Shown here: positions 27,166 through 37,400 of the stretch, in pieces
Numbering within the stretch: the first letter of the stretch is position 1
Layout: each line of letters opens with the position of its first letter
Source of the DNA: Chamaelirium japonicum
Taxonomy: Eukaryota > Streptophyta > Magnoliopsida > Liliales > Melanthiaceae
Assembly (NCBI GenBank): GCA_947650365.1
Contig: OX393554.1
Location: forward strand, 34,242,204 to 34,306,203
DNA: 64,000 nucleotides
Direction: 5' to 3'
Translations under genes and position numbers: made by a program
Notes under the pieces: generated by a model
What the model was told of the DNA's origin: nothing
The model's input: the letters and a program-made list of their open reading frames with translations, nothing else
The model's database searches: none

Positions 27166-27299
27166 CTTGGCTTTGGCTTTGGGCTTTTGCTTTTGGTTTT
27201 GGCTTGATCTTCACCTTGAATGACGATGGCGATATCTTCGAGTCTTCTTTATTCTTCTGGCTTAATTTTGGTGGCGACAGTTGTGGCGTCAACTTTGAC

Positions 27300-27740
27300 T
27301 CCTCTTCTTCTCCGGACTTCTTTGGCATGATCGGAGTTGAAGGCTTCTTTCGGAGATGGCAGGTGTAGCACCGATCTCTGTGCGATGATTATAGCGTCGA
27401 CTTTTATTAATGAAGATGGTGGGTGTAGCACCGATCTCCGTACGACGGGTGTAGCGTCAACTTTGCTTCTCTTCTTTTTCAAGCATCTTTGGCATGATCG
27501 GAATCGAAAGCTTTTTTTGAAAACGGTGGGTGTAGCACCGATTTTCGTGCGATGAGTGTAGCGTCGACTTTGCTTCTCTTCTTCTCCGAGCTTCTTTGGC
27601 ATGATCGGAGTCGAAGGCTTCTTTTAAAGACAACGGGGGTAGCACCGATCTTCATGCGACGATTGTGGCATCGGATTTGCTTCACTTCTTCTCTAGGCTT
27701 CTTTGACGTGATCAGAGTTAAGGGCTTTGTTGAAGACAAC
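27300..27740. repeat. Tandem repeat with GGCATGATCGGAGTCGAAGG units
   Basis: About four to five degenerate units of roughly 110-160 bp contain TTTGGCATGATCGGA, GGTGTAGCACCGAT and TAGCGTCGACTTTGCTTC. Open frames on both strands are repeat-coded and do not match a protein I know. Confidence 0.75.
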
Positions 27741-28092
27741 GGGTGTAGCGCCACTTCGGGTATGCTTCTCCAAGCTTTTTTCTTTGAGAATGGAGTGGAT
27801 GTTTGTTGAAGACGACGGGATGATGCCGCTTCGTTCGTCTTCTCCAGCCTTTGTTTCTGGCGTCTTCGGAGTTGAAGGCTTCTTCTCCGAGCTTTCTTCT
27901 TCGGGCACAGAGTTGAAGCTTTGATCTTCGTGTGCAAGGTCTTCAAGTTGATGAGGACTTTGATGGGCTAGTCATTCCCATAGGACGCGCTTCCCATGCC
28001 TTGTGAAGCCTTGGGTCATTGAGAGCGAGGCTCTTTCTTTGCAGAGCCTTGGCGTCTCTAGATTCTGACATTTGATGCCTTCATCCACCCCT

Positions 28093-28108
28093 CTATTTAT
28101 AGGCAAAG
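28093..28108 (-). promoter_or_regulatory. TATA-box-like motif on the minus strand
   Basis: The minus strand reads GCCTATAAATAGAGGGG, a strong plant TATA context. No host exon follows it. Downstream on that strand lie the tandem repeats at 27.3-27.7 kb. This could be the promoter of an LTR-like or other mobile element; I could not define its ends. Confidence 0.35.
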
Positions 28109-28534
28109 GGGGGAGCTTGGGAGAGATATGACTGCGATTTTGTGCATCAATCCAATATCTCCCCTCCATAACCATCAAGATATTGTTTCTTCCTTTGGGG
28201 GAAATAACCTTGATTTGTTTTCTTATTTTGTGGGGATGGTTATGGGCAAGATGTGGCTTGATCTTTTGGGATTCGAGCCATCTTTGCACCTTCCGATTGT
28301 ATGGCAATACGACGTCATCTTGTCTGTCGGATTGAGGGATCGTCGTGGGTCTACGGTTGTGTAGACGTCCACGTCACTTCCCCCAACATCGAGGCGGTTA
28401 CATTTCTTTTCTTTTTTCTTACTCCTTTTGGCTAGTCATATCTCCCCATAGGAGAGGGCACGGTTTCCAAGAAAGGGGCCGATGGGCCCACTTGTATGGG
28501 TTTACTTGAGTCAAGTCCGGTGTGTATTAGCTGG

Positions 28535-28765
28535 GTTTCGTATGCGAGCCGTTGTGTGCGGGCTAAGTTTTGCATGTGGGTCGTTATGTGCGGGCCAAGT
28601 TTCGAATGCAGGACGTTGTGTATGGGCCAAGTTTCGCATGTGGGCCGTTGTGTATGGGCCAAATTTCGCATGTGGGCCGTTGTATGTGGGTCGGGCCGTT
28701 GCGTGCGGGCTAAGCTTCGCATACGGACCATTGTGTGCGGGCCTAGTTTTGCATGCGGGTTGGGT
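28535..28765. repeat. Minisatellite, about 34-bp units
   Basis: About seven units contain GGGCCAAGTTTCGCATG and GGGCCGTTGTGT, with small variations. Long open frames across it on both strands are artefacts of a repeat without stops. Confidence 0.85.
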
Positions 28766-29019
28766 TCGATCCATGGGCAAATTTCGGTGACCACAGTTAT
28801 CATCATCGTTTCCGACGCAATATAGGCTGATTTTAATCCTTTAGTTTTTTATTTTCTGGCTCGATCCACTGCTAAGGTTTGATTCCGGCCAAATTTATGG
28901 CCAAGGTTTACATTCACACCATTGGTTTGTGTCATTTCGATAATTATCTGGGTTAGGGTTTGCATTCCGGCCAATTGTATGGCTAGGGTTTGCATTCCGA
29001 TCTTGTGATGGTAGCTCCT

Positions 29020-30770
29020 ATTGCTGAATTTATGAATTAATATATTTAATCTTTGAATTTGTGCATAGTACTGGATTTAATCTTTGCATAAGTACATGTT
29101 TTAATATTTGAATCAGTGCATAATGTGTTGAATTTGATCTTTGAGAATTAGTGATGAAGTAATGCATTTGATATTTGAACCAATATTATGTGTGGTGTTG
29201 ATATTGCATTTGATCTTTGAACCAGTGTTATTGTGCTGAATTTAATCTTAGAATTATTGTATAGTGATGAGTTTGATCTTCAAATTAATGCATAATGGTA
29301 GGTTTTATCTTCAAATCATTGCATGGGTGTTGGATTTGATTTTCAAATTAGTGCATAGTACTAAATTTAATTTGATCTAAAAAAGTTTATATATGTAAAT
29401 TCTTTTTGGACTGTAATAATTTTATCTTGATTCTAATCTTATTTGGTAATTGATAGTAGTCACTGAATATTTGTTCTTTTTTGTCTTTAAAAAATATGGA
29501 TTTTTGGATTGTAATGAATATTTGTTTATAGTTTTTTATTTATAACTACTCAAAGAAAATAGATAACTTTGTATGCATGCCCTCTATGCAAACATCCATG
29601 GCTTCTATTGTTGTCTACAAAAACAAAAAAAAATCCTGACCGTCGATTCGACAAATGCCCACAAAACGTTGGAGTAAATAATTCATGGTTAATGTATATA
29701 TCAATCAGTTACAAAGAATTGTAATAAAGTAATCTTGATTACATGGATGTGATTACTTTCGATGGTCAATGGATGATAAATAGATGTAAGCCGGGTTTTG
29801 CAGCAACATTGAAAGTTTGACGATCTCCTCAACACTCTAGAAGATGATACGGGGTGATATATATATCATGCTTTATTTGTTATCATAGTTATGTTAAGCA
29901 TAATTTTTATTTATTTACTAGTTTATTTTGTTATCATCTTATGAAAGTAAGTGTTGGATTGATCTTCAAATTAGTGAATAAGTGTTGGATTGATCTTTAA
30001 ATCAGTACATAAATGATGGATTTGATCTTCAAATCTGTGCATGAGTGTTGGATTGATTTTCAAATCAGTGCATAAGTGCTGGATTGATCTTCAACTCAGT
30101 GCATAAGTGCTGGATTGATCTTCAACTCAGTGTATACGTGTTGGATTGATCTTCAAATCAGTGTATAAGTGTTGGATTAATTTTTCAATTAGTGCATAAG
30201 TATTGGATTTGATCTTCAAATCAGTACATATGTGTTGGATTTGATCTTCTAATCAGTACATAATGTTTGATTTGATCTTCAAATCAATACGTAAGTACTG
30301 GATTTGATTTTCAAATTAGTGTATAGTATTGTATTTGTTTTTCAAATCAGTGTGCAATACTGGATTTGATCTTCAAATCAGTATATATATAGTACTGGAT
30401 TTGAGCTTTAAATCAGTGTATAGTACTTGATTTAATCTTCAAATCAGTGCATGATTGCTGGATTTGACCTTCAAATCAGTTCATAACACTTTATTTGATC
30501 TTCAAATTAGTGAATAGTACATGCTGGATTTGATCTTCAAATTGGTGTATAGGTGTTGAATTTGATCTTTGAATCAATATTGTTTTGTTGAATTTGATCT
30601 TTGAATCAATGCTGATGGTCTGCATTTGATCTCTGAATTAGTTTTGTTATGCTAAACTTAATCTTTGAATCAGTGATGATGGCATGCATTTGATCTTTGA
30701 ATCGGTGGTGTTGTGGCGAATATGATCTATACGAGTGCGGTTGACTTTGTATTTGATTTTCAGCAGTTTT
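29020..30770. repeat. Minisatellite of hairpin units, TTGATCTTCAAATCAGTGCA
   Basis: Units of about 32-34 bp occur in two blocks, about 29020-29370 and 29945-30770. They are separated by about 570 bp of AT-rich DNA that is not part of the array. There are roughly 30 units in all. Most units contain GATTTGATCTTCAAATC, a 7-bp inverted repeat around 3 bases, so each can form a small hairpin. The left block is more diverged than the right. There is no coding content. Confidence 0.88.
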
Positions 30771-31087
30771 CATTTTCTTCCCTTAATTTTTATTTCCAAT
30801 TCATTTCCAAAAGAATGACTGACGTTGGTTTCCTCATTTAGTTTCTGCCTTCCAAAAGAACAAAAATAAAGTGAACGAAAATGAAGTCTTCCATTTCCAC
30901 TGGTTGGGTGGAAATGAAAAGAACACACATCTAGTAAAAAGATCGACCGAATACAAAATCACGCAGGCTCAAACCGCATCAAGTTGGTATTTATCAAGAA
31001 TATACTTGGTCCATAATTAGGCTCGAACCAGATGAAGTTAGCTCCCATGACGTAACCGTAGGAACAACAAATCCAATCCTACCAACG

Positions 31088-31330
31088 GACTCTTGGTCTA
31101 GTGGTACTTCAATGTTGTCTCCCGTGTCGGAGAGGTTTCATGTTCGACTCCTGATAAGCAAATTTTCTCTTAAGAACTTTGTTTCTGATTAGCACGTGTG
31201 AATACTTGCCATTGATGCTATATTCATTGGATTATGGAATTAATAAATAGCAGTTGTTGTCTTCCCCGTTTGGATCTCCGGATCTCTGTCAGCCCTACCT
31301 GTTGGACTCTGCCATACATAAAAATGCCAA
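31088..31330 (+). mobile_element. tRNA-derived SINE, copy 1
   Basis: It has RNA polymerase III box A (TGGTCTAGTGGTAC at 31094) and box B (TGTTCGACTCC at 31141), exactly 47 bp apart. The body is shared with the copy at 38352-38623: GCACGTG.GAAT, CCATTGATG, AATAGCAGTTG and GATCTCCGGA. A clear A tail is not evident, so the 3' end is approximate. It lies about 200 bp left of the Mutator insertion. Confidence 0.75.
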
Positions 31331-31694
31331 TCCAATCCAAGTACCAAGGACCAACCCATTTTGTCCCGACCGAAACAATTGCGCGCGCGCGCGAAGAGAG
31401 AGAGGGAAAGTGAGGGTCTGTGGGCCCTACTCGTTGTGGGCTATACTGTGCCTCTCTCGTGCCTGAGAGATTGCATGTGATCCAACTGACACTACAAGTC
31501 GTGGTCGGCAATACAAACACATCCTTTGGCTTTAGAATCAAGAGGTTTTTACCGAAATGGCCACCAACTCTCAACTATTGTTGAGAATGGGCCAGGTTGC
31601 TTTTGGCTTTACCAAAATGACCACTGAAACTCTTTGGGACCAAACTACCCTCATTTGGACGGCAGCTTCCTCCACCTCTTTCGACCGCAACATT

Positions 31695-33165
31695 AGGACG
31701 AAAAATGGACGAAAAAATGACAAAAAAAGGAACGAAAAATGGACGAAAAATGGACGAAAAACGGACAAAAATGGACGAAAAATAGACAAAAAAATGGACA
31801 AAAAATGGACGAAAAAAGAACAGAAAAAGGAACGAAAAATGGACGAAAAAATGGACGAAAAATGGACGAAAAAGGACGAAAAATGGACGAAAAAATGGAC
31901 GAAAAATGGACAAAAAATGGACGAAAATGGACAAAAATGGACGAAAAAAGGACGAAAAAAGGACGAAAAAATGGACAAAAATGAACGAAAAATGGACAAA
32001 AAAAGGAACGAAAAATGGATGAAAAAATGGACGAAAAATGGAAGAAAAAATGGACAAAAAATGGACGAAAAATGGAACAAAATTGATAAAATTAACAGCA
32101 CATTTTAGGACAAAAAATGGACGAAAAAAGGACAAAAAAAGGAACGAAAAATGGACGAAAAATGGACAAAAAAATGGACGAAAAATGGACGAAAAATGGA
32201 CGAAAATGATGAATAGCCAATTTTATCAATTTCGTTCCATTTTTCGTCCATTTTTCGTTCCTTTTTTTGTCCTTTTTTCGTCCATTTTTCGGCCATTTTT
32301 CGTCCTAAAATGTGCTGTTAATTTTATCAATTTCGTTCCATTTTTCGTCCATTTTTTGTCCTTTTTTCGTCCATTTTTCGTCCATTTTTTCATCCATTTT
32401 TTTGTCCATTTTTTGTCCATTTTTCGTTCCTTTTTTTGTCCTTTTTTTGTCCATTTTTCGTCCATTTTTTGTCCTAAAATGTGCTGTTAATTTTATCAAT
32501 TTCGTTCCATTTTTCGTCCATTTTTTGTCCTTTTTTGTCCGTTTTTCGTCCATTTTTCGTCCATTTTTCGTCCATTTTTTCGTCCATTTTTTGTTCTTTT
32601 TTTGTCCTTTTTTCGTCCATTTTTTGTCCATTTTTCGTCCTTAAATGTGCTGTTAATTTTATCAATTTCGTTCTATTTTTCGTCCATTTTTCGTCCATTT
32701 TTTGTCCATTTTTTCTTCCATTTTTCGTCCATATTTTCGTCCATTTTTCGTCCATTTTTCGTCCATTTACAGTGGGTAAGAAACCAAGTTACCAAATGGA
32801 CGAAAAATGGACGAAAAATGGACAAAAAAAGGAACGAAAAATGGACGAAAAAATGGACGAAAAATGGACGAAAAAATGGACGAAAAATGGACGAAAAAAT
32901 GGACAAAAAAAGGAACGAAAAATAGACGAAAAATGGACGAAAAAATGGACGAAAAATGGAAGAAAAAATGGACGAAAAATGGACGAAAAACGGACGAAAA
33001 ATGGACAAAAAATGGAACGAAATTGATAAAATTAACAGCACATTTTAGGATGAAAAATGGACGAAAAAAGGACAAAAAAAGGAACGAAAAATGGACGAAA
33101 AATGGACGAAAAATGGACGAAAAAATGGACGAAAAATGGACGAAAAAAGGAACAAAATTGATTTC
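31695..33165. repeat. Strand-switching GGACGAAAAAT minisatellite
   Basis: The 11-bp unit AAAAATGGACG runs on the plus strand at about 31695-32208, on the minus strand at about 32235-32768, and on the plus strand again at about 32797-33165. A spacer with TTGATAAAATTAACAGCACA recurs with the array. In the inverted block it appears near 32305, 32472 and 32642, giving a higher-order period of about 167 bp. The unit has no stop in several frames, which creates long spurious lysine- or phenylalanine-rich open frames on both strands. Confidence 0.92.
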
Positions 33166-33329
33166 GTCCGATTTTCGTCTCACAGGCCAAAGCCAGTCTC
33201 TGGCAGAAATGACTGTGATTTTTTGGCGACGAAAACTAGACGAAACATGTTATTTCGTCGGATTTCGTCCGATTTTCGTCTCACAGCCCAAAGACAGTCT
33301 CGGGCAGAAATGACTGTGACTGTCGGAGC

Positions 33330-33720
33330 TCTGGGAGGAGGACGGGAGTGGAGGCGGGCCGGGCGGAGGCCGGGCCGCGCGGAGGCGGGGGTCGGTCGCC
33401 GGAGCAAAGGAAGGAGGAGGAGGGGGGGTGGCCGCTGCTCCCTCCGCGCGTCGCCGGAGCAAAGGACGAAGGAGGGGGCGTCGCCGCTGCTCCCTCCGCG
33501 CGTCGCCGGAGCACAGGGAGGGGGGGTCGCCGCTGCTCCTCCCGTGCGTCTCCGGAGCACGGGGAGGGGGGGTCGAGATCGAGCTCGGGGGAGATCGGGC
33601 GCCGAAGTGCAGGGGGAGTCGGCTCGGGCTTGGGCTTGACTGCCACCGTGAGAGGAGGTGGAGGAGGTTGGCGGGCCGGTGTCGGATGGTCGCCGGAGCT
33701 TGAGGAGGAGGACTACTGGA
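33330..33720. repeat. GC-rich block inside the Mutator-like element
   Basis: Very GC-rich DNA contains three tandem units of about 45-53 bp built on GCCGCTGCTCCCTCC and CGTCGCCGGAGCA. It could be a captured gene 5' end, as in Pack-MULEs, but no donor protein is recognisable and the open frames look compositional. Confidence 0.55.
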
Positions 33721-34088
33721 ACGTGGGTTGCACCCCTCCTCTCTTCAACTCTCTCTCTCTCTCTCTCTCTCTCTCCTTCACTCTCTGTTTCTCTCTCACT
33801 CTTTGTTTCTCTCTCACTCTTTCTTTCACTCTCTCTTTCTCTCTGCTCACCCACTCTTTCACTCTCTCACTCTCTCTGCTCACTCTCTCACTCTTTGACT
33901 CTCTCTGTGAGAGGAGATGGAGGTGGTGAAGATGGTAAGGGTCAATATGTCTTTTTACCTGTTTAGTGTCACCGTGCGACCTGTTTCCCACGTGCTGGTG
34001 GCCATTTTCGTTCAGATTTCTTGACGGGGTCCATTCTCAACAATAGTTGAGAGTTGGTGGCCATTTCGGTAAAAACCTCTAGAATCAA

Positions 34089-34370
34089 CCACACCACCGC
34101 TCTCTCTCTCTAGCTCTCTCTCTCTCTGGCAATACAAACACATCCTTCGGCTTTGGAATCAACCCCCCCCCCCCCCCCCCCTCCCTTCTCTCTCTCTCTC
34201 TATCTAGCTCTCTCTCTCTCTACAAGCACACCTTTGGCTTTGGAATCAATTTCTCACTCTCTCTCTCTCTCTACAAACACACCCTTTGGCTTAGGAATCA
34301 ACTACTCCCTCTCTATCTCTCTCTCTATCTCTCTCTTTCTCTCTCTTTCTCGTGATCCTCTGTCTGCCAT
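34089..34370. promoter_or_regulatory. GH9 upstream region with CT tracts and repeated CTTTGGAATCAA units
   Basis: Three copies of a unit ending in TTTGGCTT(T/A)GGAATCAA (about 34130, 34222 and 34270) alternate with (CT)n runs and a C run (34163-34181). A fourth copy lies left of the Mutator element at about 31510-31541. That element therefore inserted into this promoter repeat, and its target duplication is part of the unit. CT-rich tracts are common in plant core promoters, but function is not shown here. Confidence 0.6.
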
Positions 34371-34388
34371 ACTTACTCCCCTATTTAT

Positions 34389-34396
34389 TATAAATA
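34389..34396 (+). promoter_or_regulatory. TATA box of the GH9 gene
   Basis: TATAAATA lies about 98 bp upstream of the ATG at 34494. Usual plant spacing would put transcription start near 34420-34430, leaving a leader of about 65-70 nt. No upstream ATG occurs between that point and the start codon. Confidence 0.7.
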
Positions 34397-34493
34397 ACGG
34401 AATCACCTCACCCCACAAGTTATAACCCTCCCAACTCTCTAGCTACTACTGACCCACTTAAACAAAACTGAATACAAAACTTCTAGTGGCCCA

Positions 34494-37400
34494 ATGGATC
34501 CCTCTTCCTCGCTTCCGCGCTTCTTTGGTGCGCTCCTACTGCTGCTCCAACTTCTACTGGCCGCTAGCCACGACTACCACGACGCGCTCGCCAAGTCCAT
34601 CCTCTTCTTCGAGGGGCAGCGCTCCGGCCGCCTCCCGCCCGACCAGCGCCTCGCCTGGCGCCGCGACTCCGCCCTCTCCGACGGCTGGTCGGCCGGCGTC
34701 GACCTGGAGGGCGGCTACTACGACGCGGGGGACAACGTCAAGTTCGGCTTCCCCATGGCCTTCACCACCACCATGCTGGCCTGGAGCCTCGTCGAGTTCG
34801 GCGGATTGATGCCCCCCGCCGACCTCAGCAACGCCGCCGCCGCCGTCCGGTGGGCCACCGACTACCTCCTCAAGACCATCGCCCAACCCGGCCAGCTCTA
34901 CGTCCAGGCACGCACCAAACACGACACCCCCCTTCGGTGGCTGCGGCCGCTAACTGTACTTACGGCATTTTGGTTTACGTACACAGGTGGGGGATCCGGT
35001 GAGCGACCACAACTGCTGGGAGCGGCCGGAGGACATGGACACGGCCCGGACGGTGTACAGCGTGAACGCGGCGAGGCCGGGGTCGGACGTGGCGGGAGAG
35101 ACGGCGGCGGCGCTGGCGGCGGCGTCGATGGTGTTCCGGGCGGTGGACCCGGGGTACTCGGAGAGGCTGCTGCGGGGTGCGATGGCGGCGTTCGAGTTCG
35201 CGGACGGTTACAAAGGGGCGTACAGCGACGATCCGGCGCTCAAGGCTGGGGTGTGCCCCTTCTACTGTGACTTCGATGGGTATCAGGTAAAACAAAAACG
35301 CCTCCCTTTCCCTCTTTTACTGGCTTTTCTTCACAGTGGATTGAGTCTTATGGTCAGAAAATGGGGTCATCTCATTCTGTCTTGGTAGGGTGCAAATCAT
35401 GTAGGTCCCTCACCTAGCCTACTATACCAAGCTAAATGGTAATCACGTGCCCCCGCATTTGGGTCTGTCGGTGTCGGTGGGGCCTTTAGGTTGTACCAAA
35501 AAAATTTCCGACTTCTAGATCCTCTTAAATATGGTAAAAGATATTAATATTTTAAAATTAATAAAATATTATTATAATTTTTATAATTTTAAAAGTGATT
35601 CTTTATCTATGTAACAGGATTCAGTATTAACTGAACTCTTTATCTCGATTACAGGGTTTAGTGTTAACTGAATCCTTTATCCTATTTGCATGGTACATTC
35701 TTCGTGGATCCTTTAGCATATGTTTATCTGAGAAGAGTTGAGTATAACTGAATCCTGTATTCAGGTTACAATGTTTAGTGTTAACTGAACCATGTATGTT
35801 GGTAACAAGGTTTAGTGTTAATCATTGTCATTAAAAACTTTACAATCGGGATAAAGGGTTCCCCAAAAACAGGCGTGGTGATGAGTTTTTTGGCGCTGAC
35901 TGGCCACGTGGCAGTTAGAGCGCCACTTTTGAAATTACAAAAATTATAACGATATTATAATTTTAAAATAATATTATGAAAAAAAATCCCAATAAATAAA
36001 TAAGGGAGGAGGATTAGGGATGGCAATAAAACAAGTTTAGTGGGTTACCCGACCCAACTCTGTCTATTGGGACAGATTTGGAATGTAACTAAATGGGTTT
36101 AAGGTGGTTTAGGATTGTTTGAAAAAATCGGATCGTGTTTGGGATGATGTCGGATTTAACCTGTCTTGTCCCGAACCTGGCTATATATACATATATCGAT
36201 TAACATATATATTAAGTTATTAACATTAGTTGCACTTACTATGGTCTAAAAGTTTCCTTCAATGAATTTATTTTTTTAGATATAAGTGTAGAAATATGGA
36301 ATGCCTATTTTTTAGTTAAACTTGGTTTAATTACTATGTTTGGGGCTTGTTTGGTTGTCGTGCAAATGATGTGCGTGTATTTGTTTTAGGTGCAAAAGAT
36401 GTACAAATTAATTTAACATAGTGTGTATCTATTTGCACACATCACACCCTATATAAACAAATAATTAACCACTCTGCTTGGAAATGTGTTTTAAAAAACA
36501 CATGCCGCAAAGCACGGCAACCAAACAAGCTTTTGGTGTTTGTCTTTTAGCTCAAACCCAGTCCTACACTCTTCAATTCAACCTGTTCAAATATAATTGG
36601 GATGGGACGGCTTCTGAGCGGGGCTATATAAATGGGACAGGCTTGGTACAAGGTATTCCTTAAAGGGACCTGTTTCCATCCCTAAGGAGGAAGAGAAAGA
36701 CCATAGAGAAAGGGGGAGCAATTTTTTTTTTTAGCACCCCACTACGTCTCATATGTGGGAGGGTTAATGTAGCACCCTAGTTACCCAATTATTAATTTGA
36801 TGCAAGCGGGATGGGAATCGATCCTAGGTCTCAGGTACCAACCCCTCAATACTGCTCACCTAGCTGGCACTTATGGAATATAAAAACTTAATTAAAGCTA
36901 AAACTGAATCACAACTATCCGTTACACCCAGCCCCCCAAATGGCATGCAAAAGAATGGTTGTGGCTTCAACCTATCTGATCTTTTGAGGTTCTGAGGTAA
37001 TAAACTTAGCGGATCCGTATCCTAAAATTTATTCCGAGCTTGAAGTGGATAATTACCGGTAGGGTTTTGGGGATATTTAAAATTTAGTAATTATGCCTAC
37101 AATGATAAATCTTTTATATGGTTATTGACGAAATATATAATGTAGGATGAGCTGCTGTGGGGCGCGGCATGGCTGAGAAGAGCCTCCAGAAATGAATCAT
37201 TCCTCTCTTACATACAAAACAATGGCAAAACCCTCGGCGCCGACGACAACATCAACGAGTTCGGATGGGACAACAAGCACGCCGGCCTCAACGTCCTCGT
37301 CTCCAAGGTTTATCATCGCATATCAAAATCAAAGATCTCCTGATAGGAACAATTTCTCTCTACTCCATTAAGAAATATACAATCAACTTATAGTTATGAC

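Larger units (their letters stand above)
25982..30931. mobile_element. Probable large non-autonomous TIR element filled with tandem repeats
   Basis: The left end GGGCCGGTTCTTTTGG is followed by GTGGAAATG and ACTTCATTTTCG. The right end, reversed, reads GTTCTTTT and then the same GTGGAAATG and ACTTCATTTTCG series in the same order, so about 90 bp of imperfect inverted repeat can be aligned. TA dinucleotides flank both ends. The 4.95-kb interior is almost all tandem repeats (see separate entries). The end type could be PIF/Harbinger-like, but there is no transposase. It may instead be a composite of several elements. Confidence 0.4.
31542..34079. mobile_element. Non-autonomous Mutator-like element with minisatellite and GC-rich cargo
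   Basis: The TIRs of about 50 bp appear identical, beginning GAGGTTTTTACCGAAATGG and running through CTCTCAACTATTGTTGAGA. They are flanked by the perfect 9-bp target duplication TAGAATCAA (31533-31541 and 34080-34088), diagnostic of Mutator-like transposition. There is no transposase. The interior has three blocks of a GGACGAAAAAT minisatellite that change strand twice, a duplicated 55-bp segment (about 33165-33220 and 33266-33320), a GC-rich block with three tandem units (33330-33720), and a (CT)-rich stretch (33750-33905). The right end is 414 bp from the GH9 start codon. The clean ends suggest recent insertion. Confidence 0.92.
35287..37145 (+). other. GH9 intron 2, 1859 bp, with nested elements
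   Basis: The splice sites are CAG|GTAAAA and TGTAG|GATGAG. The interior holds a decayed Mutator-MITE-like piece ending at 35990, a hAT element at 36015-36684, and about 450 bp of unassigned DNA to the acceptor. The other two introns (37308-37421 and 37698-37807) are short, GT-AG and unremarkable. Confidence 0.9.

Noticed and set aside
27249-27946. Minus-strand frames with repeated SDHAKEARRRRE peptides
   Set aside because: The peptide repeat only mirrors the DNA tandem repeat, frames break between units, and plus-strand frames are equally long.
28535-28765. CRISPR-like repeat array
   Set aside because: Units adjoin without unique spacers and diverge gradually. It is a minisatellite in a plant genome.
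31094-31151. tRNA gene suggested by box A and box B
   Set aside because: The spacing and body match the second copy at 38352, and no cloverleaf or acceptor stem is present. It is a SINE.
31557-33183. Open frames of 100-186 codons with MDEKWTKNGRKK or FRPFFVHFSS repeats on both strands
   Set aside because: They are translations of the GGACGAAAAAT minisatellite, which lacks stops in several frames, and they occur on both strands of the same DNA.
33180-33929. Long arginine/proline/serine-rich frames in the GC-rich and CT-rich DNA, up to 224 codons
   Set aside because: They overlap on both strands and consist of tandem GC-rich units and (CT)n. No domain is recognisable.
34494-35270. A single 258-codon open frame starting at the GH9 ATG
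   Set aside because: After 34907 it reads through the 79-bp intron and then runs in the wrong frame over exon 2. The spliced product matches the family instead.
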